Below are positions 12,233-25,675 of a stretch of DNA of 64,000 nucleotides, one piece after another (within the stretch, counting starts at the first letter, position 1; each line of letters begins with the position of its first letter). The notes under the pieces were generated by a model. It was given only the letters and a program-made list of their open reading frames with translations. It did not search any database and was not told the DNA's origin. The DNA is from Steinernema hermaphroditum (lineage: Eukaryota > Nematoda > Chromadorea > Rhabditida > Steinernematidae): the NCBI GenBank assembly GCA_030435675.1, contig CM059621.1, forward strand, positions 17,546,001 through 17,610,000. The letters are read 5' to 3'. The position numbers and the translations under genes were made by a program.

Positions 12233-13741
12233 TGCTCTGCTCGTGCTCCGTAAAGCACGACGACGCGCTGCTCAACAATAGGAGCCCTCCACAACTCCAT
12301 TCAAAATTATTGATCAGAACGCACGATTCGGACCACCGCTTCTTCAGCGTGGCTCCGCCGCTTTCGGCCGATGGAGTTTAAGAAAAGAAACATGCTCGTC
12401 CCCGGCTCAATTATGCATTCATGCATCTTTTACAGCGCCGTCGTCCGCGCGCGCGCGTTTCGTCATTTATGCTAGGAGCTCTGTGTCATCGCCTGCTTGG
12501 CCGGCGATCAGTCTACGAGAGACATAACAGCGAGAGAGTCTAAGCGAAATTAGTCTATTGTTGATGTGAATGGACTTCCGTTTTCAGTAGACAATAGGCG
12601 ATGGATTTTACGGCACCAGATCGGCCTCTATCGCGTTTTTATGAGCACTATGACGAGCTTTGTTGCAGCCGCCATGACCTTTTCATTGGGCCTGCTGGAA
12701 AGCCGAATCAAAATCTATGATGTGTGATTAGGACATGACCTTTATTTCTTTTATGGTTCACTAACCAATTGAGTCACCTCTCTATGTCTTCTCGCAGTGG
12801 GTTTCTGTTGCAATGTAGTTGATTTCATTTCAGGCACAGTGCTAGTTAGATAGGCCATAATTCACATCTATCAGTTTTACATACAGTTGAATAGTCAACG
12901 TTATTTCATGTTCATTCGGAAGTGATTGGTCTATGCCTGTACTTAGTAAACTCCAGCCTTTTCCAACACTGATTTTTACAATGTTCTCAAATCCTTTTTG
13001 ATTCATGGTCTGTGTCAATTTGTCTAGATCGTTAACGTGTACTGATATAAGGTTTAGCATCGCTGGGAATAGCTCGTTTTAAATTTTCACGTTAGACATT
13101 CATTTTCCAAAAGGTAATCAAGGATCTTGTCTGCTACATGAGACCATAAGAAATAAAGGACGACCTCGTCCTATTTGGGCAGCATATCCTTGGCACACAC
13201 TGTTCCCTAATGACTCTTGATCCCTCATTGTCAAGACAATAAAGCGCCAGACTGTAGGCAGACCCCTCTTCCCTCCGCCATCGTTTGCTTCCCCGTGCTT
13301 CTCGGCGCGCCTATCGATCGCCTAGCGGTCAGCTGCTCCGCTCAGCGACGCCACTTTTGTATCCTTAGTTTGCATATCGACAACGGCGCTGACGGCTCAG
13401 GCTGAGAGCATCATCTGTTGTCCGCACCGCTGTACTACTACTTGTCATCATAGGAGGGAGCAGCAGCAACACTCACTCACCGCGATGAAGCGCCGATCGG
13501 CGGCGGTGTAGGCGTATACGCCAGCCTCCGATCTTATTTTTAGCCGCTTGCCGCCGCGATGATCCACACCTCTGTCCACCTCTTCTTCGCCTGTGTCGGA
13601 TGCCGAGCTGATGTGCGAGCTTTTTTTCAGACCACCACGCGTTGGGCGCTCCTGCAGCTCGGAGCTTGTAAGCTGAAGCTGCCGGCGACACTGAGAAGAC
13701 CGAGGAAGACGTGATAGGCGACAAGAAGGCGAAGAAGAACC

Positions 13742-16700
13742 ATGGGCGTCCTGACGCTTACTGTGCTGTCGGCGGACAAGCAGATGAAGAAGACGATGCA
13801 ATTCGACCCGCAGGCATCCGTCTACGATGTGTGCAAGTTGATTAGAGACAAGATCGGAATGAGTGACGCGAAAGGTTGGTTGTGGTGGGTGGCGGCGGTG
13901 ACGCTGACGTCCGTTCTGTGTTTTTGCAGCCAACGAGTATGGACTGTTCCGCGTGGAAGACGACCCAACGAAGTGCGCCTATTTGGAGAACGGAAAAACT
14001 TTGGAATTTTACCTTGTTCGCAATGGGGTAAGTCGACCTGTTTTCGATAATTGAATGAAAACATCAATACTACTGTATTGGAAATGGTTCACGATGTACA
14101 TACGTTGAACGGAGAGGAGAATAAGCGTGAAAATAGAGTAAATAAAAATAGACAATTTAGTCATAGAGTTAAGTATAGAGCCGTAGCACGATCATTTCCG
14201 GCCACAGAATGACATACATATTAAAGTTTCTAGAGATCCAATGGCTTTAGAGATTTCTTATCTGAATGTACCAGCAATTAACGCGAGATATTATTAAGGA
14301 ACCAAAGGATTTGTTGTGATGTAAGTGTGTATAGGCAATACACGACCAGTCTTTACCGACAACAGACAAGAATAGATCACAGTACCACTCCTTTTAAGGG
14401 GTGTCCAGATCGTCTACAGTCTGCGCTATCCTCAACAGAATTGATAGCTGATAGCCCCCACAACTACGGATCAACTCACTTTTCCCGCCGTATTTTTTCA
14501 AAGTTGTGATTACGGGACGCTCTAAACATTAGACACTAGACACATTTAGACGATCGAATCATCAAAAGGAAGGGATTGAAACGTATTAATACGACACCTA
14601 CTCATGTCCTACTGATATTAGCAATTTCTAGGATACCGTCGAGTACAAAAAGAAGATCAGACCACTCAAGGTGCAAACTCTCGACAAATCGATCAAGACA
14701 CTCTACGTGGATGAGAGTCAGCCGGTTGCTGACCTGATGACGGTCATCTGCTCGAAGATCGGCATCGCCAACCACGACGAGTACTCCCTTGTCAGAACTA
14801 AAAACGACGCCTGGAAGTCGACGGCGACACTCCGCGACGACCGCCGGGCGGCGTCGGAGAGTCGCGCCAACCTCAACGAGAGCAAGATCTTTGGAACGAT
14901 GAGTCGAAACAAGGAGAAGAAGATGGAACAGCTGAGGAATAAACTGCACACAGACGAGGAACTCGCGTGGCTCGATCATTCGAAGACACTGAGAGAGCAG
15001 AGCATCGACGAGGACGAAACCCTTCTCCTAAGAAGGAAGTTCTTCTTTTCGGACACAAACGTTGACTCTCGCGATCCTGTGCAGCTCAATCTCCTCTACG
15101 TGCAGTGCAGAGACGGAGTGCTCAATGGTGTTCACCCCGTCTCTCGCGAAAAGGCTTGTCAGCTAGCCGGATATCAGTGTCTCATCGAATACGGACCTTT
15201 TCAAGAGAACCGACAGAAATCTATCGAGTAAGACCCTTTCCATAATATCAAACCAAACCAAAACAATCCACTTTTCCTAAATAAGTCTACTTTTTTTGTG
15301 ATATTTAAAGATTCTGCTGGCAACATGCCTAACCCTCTAAAGGCAATTTATTCCAGCTTCAAAGAAGTCCTCCCAAAAGAATACCTTAAATCGAAGGAGA
15401 ACGAGAAGAGCGTCATCAACCAATACAGAGAGATGACGCAGAGACACGATCAGCCCAACAATGAAGACCCGAAGAAGAGCTACGTCAAAATCTGCCAGGA
15501 ACTGCTCACCTACGGCGTCACCTTCTTCCTTGTCAAGGAGAAGGTTCCCGGCAAGAACAAGCTCATTCCTCGCCTGCTCGGTGTCAACAAAGAGTGCGTG
15601 ATGCGCGTCGACGCCAAGACGAAAGAGGTTCTGAAGGAGTGGCCCTTGGAACAGGTCCGCCGATGGGCGCCGTCAAACAACACTTTCACCCTTGACTTCG
15701 GAGACTACCTGGACGGATACTACGCCGTGAAAACGGCCGATGGCCAGAAGATCGCGCAACTCATCGCCGGCTATGTCGATATTATCATACGCAAAAAGAG
15801 AACGCGAGATCACCTCGGAATTGAGGGAGACGAAGGGTCTACGATGTTGGAGGATGTGGTCGCCCCGGCCAAGGCCACCCTCGTGGCTCACGGACAGATT
15901 ACCAAGGGCTACGCTGAAGATGGACACGTCGCCCTTCCGGGAGTCCTGAGAACCGCTGGAACCCTCGGAGCACCAGGTAGCACCATTTTCTCTTCCATTA
16001 GTTTGTGAAGGAAGGAATTTTAGGAGATCTTTTCTATAGTTGTTACTAGGATAAGAAGTGAGTTCTGAGTGAGCTTTAGTGTCGTCACTTGCACAATAAT
16101 AGAGAATAGATAAGAGTACTGTATTTTCAAATGGTAACCGTTTTGTTTCAGGAGCTCAATACGGAGCCGTCAGCGGTGAAATCCTCCAGCAGAGCCTTGG
16201 AAGGGTAAGTTTTCATCGATTTCTCTACACTAAACAATATCAAGACTCTACCGTAACGTCCTTTTTGCATAAAAAGAGAAGTTGATATCAAAGTAAACGA
16301 TGCAAAGACCATAGAAATCATTAGGATTTTCAGTTGATAGTTGAATTGGTATCTCGTACAAAGACGTCGCATTACGAAAATCTTCTCGAATTCAGATTTC
16401 TTCTTTTCACACCGGGTCATATTTCACATCTGACTCGCCTCTGTTGGTCTTTTGCCTTTGAAATCGTGATTGGCATCGAGTTTCTCTACATAGCCAAAAT
16501 CGCTAGGGAGTAATCAAAAGGTGCAGGAAAATGCAATACGGAAGTTAAAAAACGAACGGAAACAAGAATGCTAGAGGTTAAAAAAATTTTGAAAAGGTTT
16601 TATCTTAGGAGGAGCTGTCCAGGAGCTGAACATTAAGCCGCTACATAATGGTCCATAAATATGCATAACAATTTTCCTCTTCTAGAAGATCTAGCGATTC

Positions 16701-19700
16701 ATTACACACCATCTTTTAGGGTCAACGCGCGCGCGTTATCGAAAGCCAAGAACGCGCTCAAAGAGCACTCGTTGGAACAATTGAGGCTTCGATTCGTTCG
16801 GTCGCCGAAGCGGAAGAAGAGATCTTCAAACCGCCGGAGATCAAGCTTCCCGACCTGGGCGATCCATCGCACCGCCGTTGGCACGAGGAGAGAGTGGCCG
16901 TCGAAAAGGAGGGAGTCGAGGACCGAATCGCAGCCATGGGCGCTGCCACTGCCGAAGTGGTTCAGCTGACGGCTGTTGTGGACGAAGTCGATCACCGTGT
17001 CGGCACCGCCATCGCCACGATCGGCTCGAACCTTCCGGAGATGGGCCGAGGAGTGCGAGAACTGGCCGCCCTGATGCCGGACCGAGACCGTGCTGGAGAC
17101 CTGGTCGACGCCGCCAGGAAGCTTTGTGGCGCATTCAGCGACTTCCTGCACACCGTAAACCCTGAGCACGAGGAAAGCCGCACTACCGTACTCGCCGCCG
17201 CCGGACGCGTCGGAGACTTCTCGCAGGCAGTCATCAGCACTATCGAGGAGCAGACGGCCGAAGAGAAGGTCTTCCACGAGGATCTGGCTCGCAAAGCCCG
17301 AAATGTCGCCACCAGCACCGCCCAGTTGGTCCTCCGCGCCAAGACCATCTCTGCCGAGTGCGAGGACCAAGCCTTACAGGACAAGGTCATTCACAGCGCC
17401 ACACAATGTGCCTACGCTACCAGCCAGCTCGTGGCGTGTGCCCGAGTGGTCGCGCCGAGTATCGAGACGCCGTCGTGCCAAGACCAGCTCGCCAACGCGG
17501 CAAAGCAGGTCGCTCGTGCTGTCGAGGACTTGCTGGTCGACGCTTCTTCGGCCACTGAACGTAACCGTCAGGGTATCGAAGTTGGTCACGTGCAGCTTGG
17601 AGATATCCACGAGGCAGCGCGACAAGTCACTTCGGCGCTGGATGGCCTTCTTGATCACGTGAAGACCAGCCCTCGACAGGTCACACAGACTACTGAAGAA
17701 GAGCGCTACGAGGATGTACTTCGCACTTCGAGAAGACTCATCACTATTCAGGCACCCGATTCTCAGGTTAGTATCAATATAGACCTAGAAAAATCTCAAA
17801 TAGATAGGCGCAAAATGCTCTAATTTTTAACTGAGATTCCCAGAGGTGTTCATCACGGTAATTATCCCACCCTGCAGGACATGGTCCGTCAGTCGGAGAG
17901 CGTCATTCGGCACTCGCGCCTTCTTGTCGAGGACCTGGAACACGAAGCGGAGATGTCTCCCGAACAACGCGACAAGCTCCTGAGCGCCGCTCGCTCCGTC
18001 GCTCAGGCTACGAGTCACATGATCGATGCCACCAAGGAGTGCCAGAGCCGTCCTCAAGACATCCAGTCCCAGATGGCCCTCCGCTCCGCTGCCGAGCAGC
18101 TCGTCCAAACAACCACCGAGGCTACTTCGGAGCAACAGGCTCGGCGCACCATGGAGCGTCTCGAGCAGGCGGCCAAGCACACCGCCGCCGCGGCTACGCA
18201 AACGATCGCGGCCGCCAGCGCTGCCCGTCCTCTCATTACCCAACGTACCGTAACAGAAACGCTGGAGGTGGAATGTACCGAAACGGCCGAATACGTTCCG
18301 CGCCTTATCGCCAGCATTCGCGAGAGTCAATCTGCCCACACGGCTTCCGAAAAGTTCCGTGCCCAGTCCCGGCTTATCAAGGATTCTACTCAGGTAACTT
18401 TTCAAGACACAAAAAAAAGTTCACTACCCAAAAAGGAAAGCGAGACGTGTAGGAAACAAAAAACATGCACATATCCGGTTTCCAGTCTTAAAAAATCAGC
18501 GTTTCTACGTCCATTGGTTAGCGGCTAATAGAGAGTTCTCAGTCATTCACGGTAGCTCTACTTGAGTCAGGCATTGCAAGCCACAAAATTGAGAACAGTT
18601 ACTACCTCAGACTAGTAATGACGTTTCTTCTATTGCAGCGCCCCTACGCTCGCGAACGACAAAGATTTTGAGAAGATTTTCTACTGTTTGTAATTCCATG
18701 TGCATGCGTTCTTGTGCAATTCCTTTCCACGCTCCCCGCAAACGTGCTACGAGTTTCCGCGCTAACAGTCGCCCCGCTTGCTCGCTAACCAAAGATCTAT
18801 CGAATGGCTACAATTTGCGTTGTGCTCACGTTGAGTTGCGCCATTGTGAAGAGAGAAATAAAGAGATTATTCTGCATTCGATAGATCTTGGGGCTACGAC
18901 CAAGCGGCGGTACAAGAAGAGGTGATATAGGAGCTTAGGTATGACGCATTGTACAAGATGCAGTGGGATGAATGTTTGATTTTCGAACACTATGGTAATT
19001 CCGAAAAGACAACCTATAGCCGCTATAATACAGGATTTTCAGTGGGGTATTACTGGCATTCATAAGGTGATTCACTTTGAAATTGTTGGATGGTTAAGGA
19101 AACTCACGCACATAGATTTACAATAGAGTCAATAAAAATAGCCAAATGTTTTAGTTGACGGAAATGAGGGTTGTTTGTAAAGGAACAGTTCACAATTTAC
19201 GAAGGGCAAGGATCTTTAAACAAATTTCCTTTTAATTATTGGGGTTAAATCAAACATAAACTGTACCTTCTAGGTCATCCAACCGGCCACAAGATTAGTG
19301 GAAGTGGCCAGACGCTCCGTGCCTTCAGTCACCGAACAGAGCGTTGCATCGAAGCTCCAAACGGACAGCCAGCAGCTCTCCACTCAACTTGCCGAGCTCC
19401 GCGTGGCCATCAACAACGCACAACAACTCAGCTTCGAGCGCCAGTTGACCCACTCCGAAGACCTTATTAGGGAACTGGACAGGGAACTCGTTGAAATCGG
19501 CCGCGCTGGCCAGGCTGGTCAGCTGAAGCCCATGCCAGGAGAATCGGCTGAGAGGTCGTCGACGTCTCTGATGAATGCGTGTCGCCAAGTAAGCTCCACA
19601 TTGGCTCAACTTGTCTCCGCCGCCACAACCGACGACCGCCAACATGTCGGCGCTAGTGCTGTCGACGCCGCTCAGTCGCTGAGGACGTTCACGACCAGCG

Positions 19701-22700
19701 TGCACGAGGTCTGCGCAACGCGTCAAGATGCTCCTGTGGACAAGCTGGTCACCGCCGCGCGCTCCGTGGTGCACGATTCGGGCCGTGTGTTCGACCACGT
19801 CCGAGAGCGTTCTGTGCAGCAGCAGCTCAGCGATGCCACCCGCGCGGTTACGACAAGCCTTCGCCAGGTGGTCTCCTACCTTCCGGAGAACGTACACATC
19901 GACCGGGCCATCGAGACGATCCGCAGTGTCGACCATATCAGAGAGCGCCGATCGCCCGTGGAGCTGAGGACAGCCGCCTCGAAACTCATCGAATCCACCA
20001 GCGATTTGGTGGTCAACATGCGTGCCCCACAGCAAGCGGCCGCCGTCGATGTCTTCGTCCGTTCCTACACGGACTTCCACACGGCGGTGCGCGAGGCGAT
20101 CGCGATGCAGCAGGAGATGCAGCAGCGACAGATCAACGAAACGTACCTGGTGAAGGCGCGGGAAGAAGCCGTCAACGTGCTCGTCCGGATGGGAGCGAGT
20201 GCCGCCGAGCAGGCGAATGTTACGCACACTCAGGCGCTCACACAGTCGACCCACGAGTTGACGCACACTGTCAACACGATCGTCGAGAATGTCAGCCGGG
20301 AGTCGCCATGGCAACGCGAGTGTGATAGCGCTTTGAGGCAAATTGCGGTAAGTGGGGCTTATTTGAATTAGTGTGTACCGTATGATTTGATCTGAACGCT
20401 TCAAATCGAAGTCTAATTGACGTTTCGAGAAATTGACGAAATTTGATTTATTTTCCGAATTAAACAACACAAAGAAATCGTGTTGTTTTGAATAGACTTC
20501 TCCAAAAATTGATTTGGCTTTGAGAATTCTTCGAAAAAGACGAAACTTACAGCAAACCTTCATTTCAGTCCGTCCGCCATCACCTCGAACAAGCTCTTCT
20601 CCCCGTCAACGAGGACACCTACTACGAGTCCCTTGATGTAGTGACAGAGCAGTCGAAGCGTCTGGGCGAAGGCATGACCGGAATCGCGCGCCACGCCAAG
20701 AAATCAGAAGTCCAAGGAGTCTGCGAATCTGTCCACGAAGCCGCTGAAGCCGTCTGTGGTTTGGCCAGGGCTGCCGCTCAGTCGGCTTACCTCGTCGGAG
20801 TGGCCGACGCTCGAAGCATGCCCGGACGCGCTGCCGTCATCGACGTTCCTCGATTTGAGCGGTCGGTTACTTACGTCAAGCAGGTCTGCGAGCGCATCGC
20901 CCAGCAGGATTACAACCAGCAGCAGCTTCTTGGGGTAAGTTTTCGTTAACATTCAGCTAACAATGCGCTCAAAGAAATTGTTTGAATATGAACTAATGAT
21001 TTTGTTCTTCAGGATGGAACCGAAGTTGCCAAGCACACCTCGGCGCTCGCCAACATCTGCCGTTCGGCCTCTGAACGCACCAGCAACGTCACAGTCAAGA
21101 AGCAGTTCATCAACGGCGCTCGCGACCTCGCATCCTCCACCGCCAACCTTATCACAGCCATCCGTCAACTCGATCGCCACTACAGCGACACGACGCAGCA
21201 CGAGTGCACCGAAGCCGCTCAGACTCTCCACACTGTAGCTGAGCAGTTCGAACGCTTCGTCGACAACCCGGACTTCGGACCCGTTCCGGCCAAAATCTCC
21301 CCTGAAGGACAGCAAGCGCAGCGTCCAGTCCTCACATCAGCCAAGACGATGCTCGATGTGAGCAGTTCGATGATTGAGACGGCTAAGGCGCTCTCTGACC
21401 GTCCAACGGACGGCCAAGTCTGGCAGCGTTTGGCGTTCAACTCGAAAGACGTCAGCGAATCCATCAAGAGACTTGTCTCTGCCATCCGTGACGAGGCTCC
21501 CGGTCAGACCGACCTCGATCGTTCCATCGAACGCCTGAACCAGCTCATCCAGCAAGTGGACAACGCTTCGATGGCCGCCGTTCAACAGCAGCTCCCCAGG
21601 ACTACCGTAACCGAGCAGCGCGTCCATCAGCAGATCTTGCATGGCGTGCAGTCGCTTCGCGACAGTGTCCATCCCCTTCACGCTGCTGCAACTGGCCAGG
21701 CTGAGCAGATCGGACGATGCGTCCGCGAGCAGATGTCGACGATGGACTCTTTGGTGCAGTCCTGCATCCAGGCGGCTTCCATCTCGCCTAACGAGCGCCA
21801 GCAGAGCGCTTTGTTTGATCAGTGCAAGACGGTGGTCGAGGCGGAAACGCAGCTTATGTACGCGTGCAAAGACGCCGCCGGAAATCCGAAGGCGGTCGAG
21901 GCTCATCACGCCGTCTCCGAGTGCGTGCAGCTCCTTACTGAAGCCATCAGTGATCTGGAGCAGAACGTCAACGTGCTTGCTTCGGATGCCGGCGTGATCC
22001 ATGGAATGGTCGAGACCATCTCACGATCGATCGCCATGGCCGACGAAAGCCGATCGGTAAACTTTTGCTTTAACAGTAATCTCATAATCCTGTTAAAGGG
22101 ACTCGGCTTCCTAAATTCCTACAGGAGGTTGTTTATCGTCGCAGATCTCATACTTTCTCCAATCTTTTCATTCACTTGAAGTCAAAAACTACCTTTCGAG
22201 AAAATTTGTATCCAAAAGACCAAGCAATAACATTCATTAGCACTCATCCTTCAATGAATATCATCGCTTATTTAAGGTTGCCACCGGAGGCTCCTTCGCC
22301 GACGCCCAAACTCGGATGATGTCTGCCCTCGAGGACATCCGCAACATCGCGAACGAAATGACCTTCGCAGACCCATCCGCTCTGGGTTCGTTGGCTCTAC
22401 GCCTCTCCGAACGCTACCAGCACCTCGCCGAAGCGTCGCAGTTGGCCGTCGCCACTCTCGCCTCTCCCAACATCGCCCAGAAGCTGCGCGTCGCCGTGCA
22501 GAAACTGGGAACTGCCTGCATGGAGCTCGTCAAGTTGGCCGGTCAGCGCCGCGCCCATCCGAGCGACCAGCGCACCAAGAAGGAACTCGAAGCCTCTTCG
22601 AAGATCGTCGTCGATCGCGTCGCCGAGGTTCTCGCCGCGCTGCACGAGGGCTCTCGAGGCACCCAGGCCTGCATCAATGCTGCCAATACCGTATCTGGAA

Positions 22701-25675
22701 TCATTGGTGACCTGGACACGACGATCATGTTCGCGACATCGGGAACTCTGAACCCGGCTCGCGGAAGTGAGAAGTTTGGCGACCATCGGGAGGCGATCCT
22801 CAAGACTGCCAAGGCTCTCGTAGAAGACACCAAAGCCCTTGTGGCAGGAGCTGCCTCCAACCAGGAGCAGCTGGCCGTGGCGGCACAAAATGCCGTTCGA
22901 ACGATTGTGAACCTCACCGACGCAGTCAAGTCCGGAGCCGTGTCCCTCTCCAGCGACAACGCGGAAGCCCAGGTTATGGTCATCCACGCCGTCAGAGACG
23001 TCGCCGCCGCCCTATCCAACCTTATCCAGGCAACCAAGAACGCCTCGGGTCGCGCCCTACAGGATCCAGCCATGGGCAACCTCAAAGAAGCTGCTAAGAT
23101 CATGGTCACCAACGTTACGAGTCTTCTGAAGACGGTGAAAGACGTCGAGGATGAGCATCAGCGCGGAGCGCGAGCTCTCGAGGCCGCTATTCAGGCGATA
23201 GACCAAGAGATTCGCTCCTACGACAGCGGAGAGGCACCCGGAAGGGGAACGGCTTCCGCCGAAGACGTTATCCTCGCGACGAAGCATGTGACGAACGCCA
23301 CAGCAAAGGCCGCTGCTGCCGCCAAGACTCTCCAGCAGTCGGATCTCATCGCTGCATCCAACCTGGCCCGCCACGCTGTTTCCGAGCTTCTGTCGACCAC
23401 CCGTGCCGCCGCCCATAACGCCGATAGTGCCGAACTCCGCTACCGTACCGTTGACAGCGGCCGCGACGTCGCTATCCAAGTTCGAACCCTGCTGAACACT
23501 CTCCTAATCCTGCTCCATCGTGTCAACGACCCTAACGCCAGGAATCAGCTTCTTGAGGCTTCGCGGCAGGTGGCCAAGTGTGTGGGCGAATTGGTCAACT
23601 GCGGAGAGCAACTGAAGGGAGACGCATGGACGGATCCCAGCGATCCAACGGCGATCGCCGAAAACGAACTCCTCGGTGCGGCGAACTCAATCGAGGCTGC
23701 CGCCATCAAGTTGGCCCAGCTGAGACCGAGAACCGTTCATGTAAGTGGAGTTTCCCTTTTCCCTTAAATTTTAAGACATCGATCCTTCACCACAGCTACA
23801 AGCGCTCTAGGGTCTGATATGTCTGGTATTCTTGGGTTGAGCTCGTGTACAACCAGACATATTAGACATATCCGATCCTGGAAGTGCGCAGTGGCCCTTC
23901 AGATCATTATCGAGGTTAAGTTTACGTAAAGTGATAGACAGAGGTGCTTAGAAATAGCGAATTTTATGACATAGCCGTCCCACACTCATGAAAACACTTT
24001 CAGAAAGTGGACGAGAACCTGACATTCGACGAGCAAATCTTGCAAGCCGCCAAGTCGATCGCCGCGGCCGTTCAAACGTTAGTGAAAGCTGCGTCTGCGG
24101 CACAGAGAGAGCTCGTAGAGCAAGGACGACTCGATCCTCATCCTCAGCTGGCGACAGATGACTACCAATGGTCCGAAGGTCTCATCTCTGCAGCACGTAC
24201 CGTAGCCGCCGCTGTTCATCAGTTGTGTGAGGCGGCCAATGGACTCGTCCAAGGGCTTACAACTGAGGAGAAACTCATTTCTGCTGCCAAACAGGTAGGT
24301 ATAATGGATAAGATATAGTGAGGAACATGGATGCTTCTTGATCTCCATACCTACAGAGTGGGCAGAAAGTTCTGTAACGCCTCAAAATGAGCATATCTCG
24401 CCGAAAATTCAACGGATTCGCGCGAAAATTGGTACATGTATAAATTAGAACCTGGAGAACAATAATCTAGAACGATTGTTCGAAATCACCACTTTCAGTG
24501 AAAAAAAGGCTTTGAGACGTTTCTTTAAATTCTTCGTCGTGGCCATGAGCAGTTCGTCGCCTATTATCGCTCCAGAGATCGCTTCAAACTGTCTCGGCTA
24601 GCGTGCCGGGTTCGCGAGACTTCACTCTTCAAGAATCCATAGATGGCACAGTCCAGCGAGTCAAGGTCGGGGCTATTGAAGGGCCACATGCTCCTGCCTT
24701 ACTACCTTTGGTCAGATCCGATTCGCGACCTCCATTGATGATTTCGATCCATACGCCTGGGTCCAGTCGTGCTGGAGCTCCAAGTTGTCGTTTTTGCAGT
24801 GCTATTGAATAGATCTTGGCAATGCTGTCTTCAAAATGCTTTCTTGATAGATTTTCCAGTCAATCCTGACCCCTTTTTAGATAAAAACGGTTTTCGTCCG
24901 GCTCGTTTCACATATTTTGACCTATATCTTGACGGTTTTCGACGAGACGTGGCTTCTTTTGAATTTAGCAGATTGAGCAGAACCTGTTTCACTGATAACT
25001 TGCTCACTTTGCTGATTTGGGAATGATTTGATCGAAAAAAGTTGATCATCTGCGAACAGAGGTCGACGAATTTCTCTGCTCGTGGCCAGGACGAAGAATT
25101 TAAAGAAATGTCTCAAAGCCTTTTTTTCCTCTGAAAGTGATGATTTATAAAATCGTTCTTCATTATTGTTTTCCAGGTTCTAATTTATACATGTACCAAT
25201 TTTCGCGCGAATCCGTTGAATTTTCGGCGAGATTTTGCTCATTTTGAGGCCTTACAGAACTTTCTGCCCACCCTGTATAATGCGGAATTTTGCCTATGTT
25301 TGACTTTCATCATTCCAGGTTGCATCCTCCACTGCGCATCTTCTCGTCGCGTGCAAGGTGAAGGCCGACCAGGACAGCCGCGCCATGCAACGACTCCAGA
25401 GCGCCGGGCACGCCGTCAAGACCGCCACCGAGCATCTTGTAATGGCGGCCCGTCAGGCCACCCATGAAGACGAACGTCCCCTTGTTATCTCGCAACGGAT
25501 GGTCTCCGGAATCGCGCAGGTCATGGACGCGCAGGCCAACGTGCTTCGCATGGAGCGAGAACTGAAAGAGGCGCGCCAGCATCTGGCGACGCTCAACAAG
25601 GCGCGCTACGAAAGGGGTGGCACTCCCGATGACAGAGCCACGCCCGAGGAGGGGCGCAACGGACATATGCCCTAA
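13742..25675 (+). CDS. tln-1: Talin, complete, 13 exons
   Basis: Exons: 13742-13874, 13930-14027, 14632-15227, 15357-15976, 16152-16204, 16720-17766, 17878-18393, 19274-20347, 20569-20934, 21013-22056, 22277-23740, 24004-24294 and 25319-25675. They join in phase into about 2552 residues (human talin-1 has 2541). Talin links integrin tails to actin. An N-terminal FERM head (residues about 1-430) has the F2-F3 motif FLVKEKVPGKNKL, and FTLDFGDYLDGYY preceded by RRW (Trp near 379, the counterpart of integrin-contacting Trp359). A long rod of Ala-rich helical bundles follows, with TQCAYATSQLVACARVVAP and DLDTTIMFATSGTLN. The C-terminal I/LWEQ actin-binding module has KVKADQDSRAMQRLQSAG and an arginine-rich dimerisation helix. 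The tail is about as long as in vertebrates. Exon 4 was placed at a TTTATTCCAG acceptor because it restores phase and the PKEYLK motif. AATAAA lies near 25815. Confidence 0.97.
24354..25275 (-). mobile_element. Tc1/mariner-family transposon remnant in talin intron 12
   Basis: The element is flanked by TA on both sides. It begins CAGAGTGGGCAGAAAGTTCT and ends with the inverse, AGAACTTTCTGCCCACCCTG. The terminal inverted repeats are long: matching continues inward for roughly 200 bases, including the pair around GGCTTTGAGACGTTTCTTTA near 24510 and its mirror near 25110. Between them, on the minus strand, is a decayed transposase piece with NSPDLDSLDCAIYGFL, the region of the third catalytic acid in mariner transposases, preceded by a broken FQQDGAPAH-like segment. 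Stops and frameshifts mean it cannot encode an active enzyme. It lies wholly within the intron and does not disturb talin coding. Confidence 0.85.

Larger units (their letters stand above)
5454..13741. other. Long gene-poor region upstream of talin
   Basis: I find no convincing gene in about 8.3 kb. Three GC-rich blocks (about 6600-7300, 10100-10600 and 12000-12500) carry open frames on both strands that look like composition effects. One of them is a CTC/CCT microsatellite near 12196-12232. The region also holds a partial 5S rRNA, a tRNA-Asp-like remnant and a fragment resembling the local SINE family (about 9490-9540). The GC-rich blocks could be promoter or enhancer DNA of talin, or non-coding first exons, but nothing in the sequence proves this. 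Confidence 0.4.

Noticed and set aside
11974..12300. Glu-rich and Arg-rich frames
   Set aside because: Generated by the CTC microsatellite read in different phases.
16702..17390. Long antisense frames opposite talin exon 6
   Set aside because: Shadows of the talin rod coding sequence.
19325..20563. 412-codon open frame antisense to talin exon 8
   Set aside because: It mirrors a GC-biased, Ala/Gln-rich coding exon; no domain and no start context. The talin frame explains the sequence.
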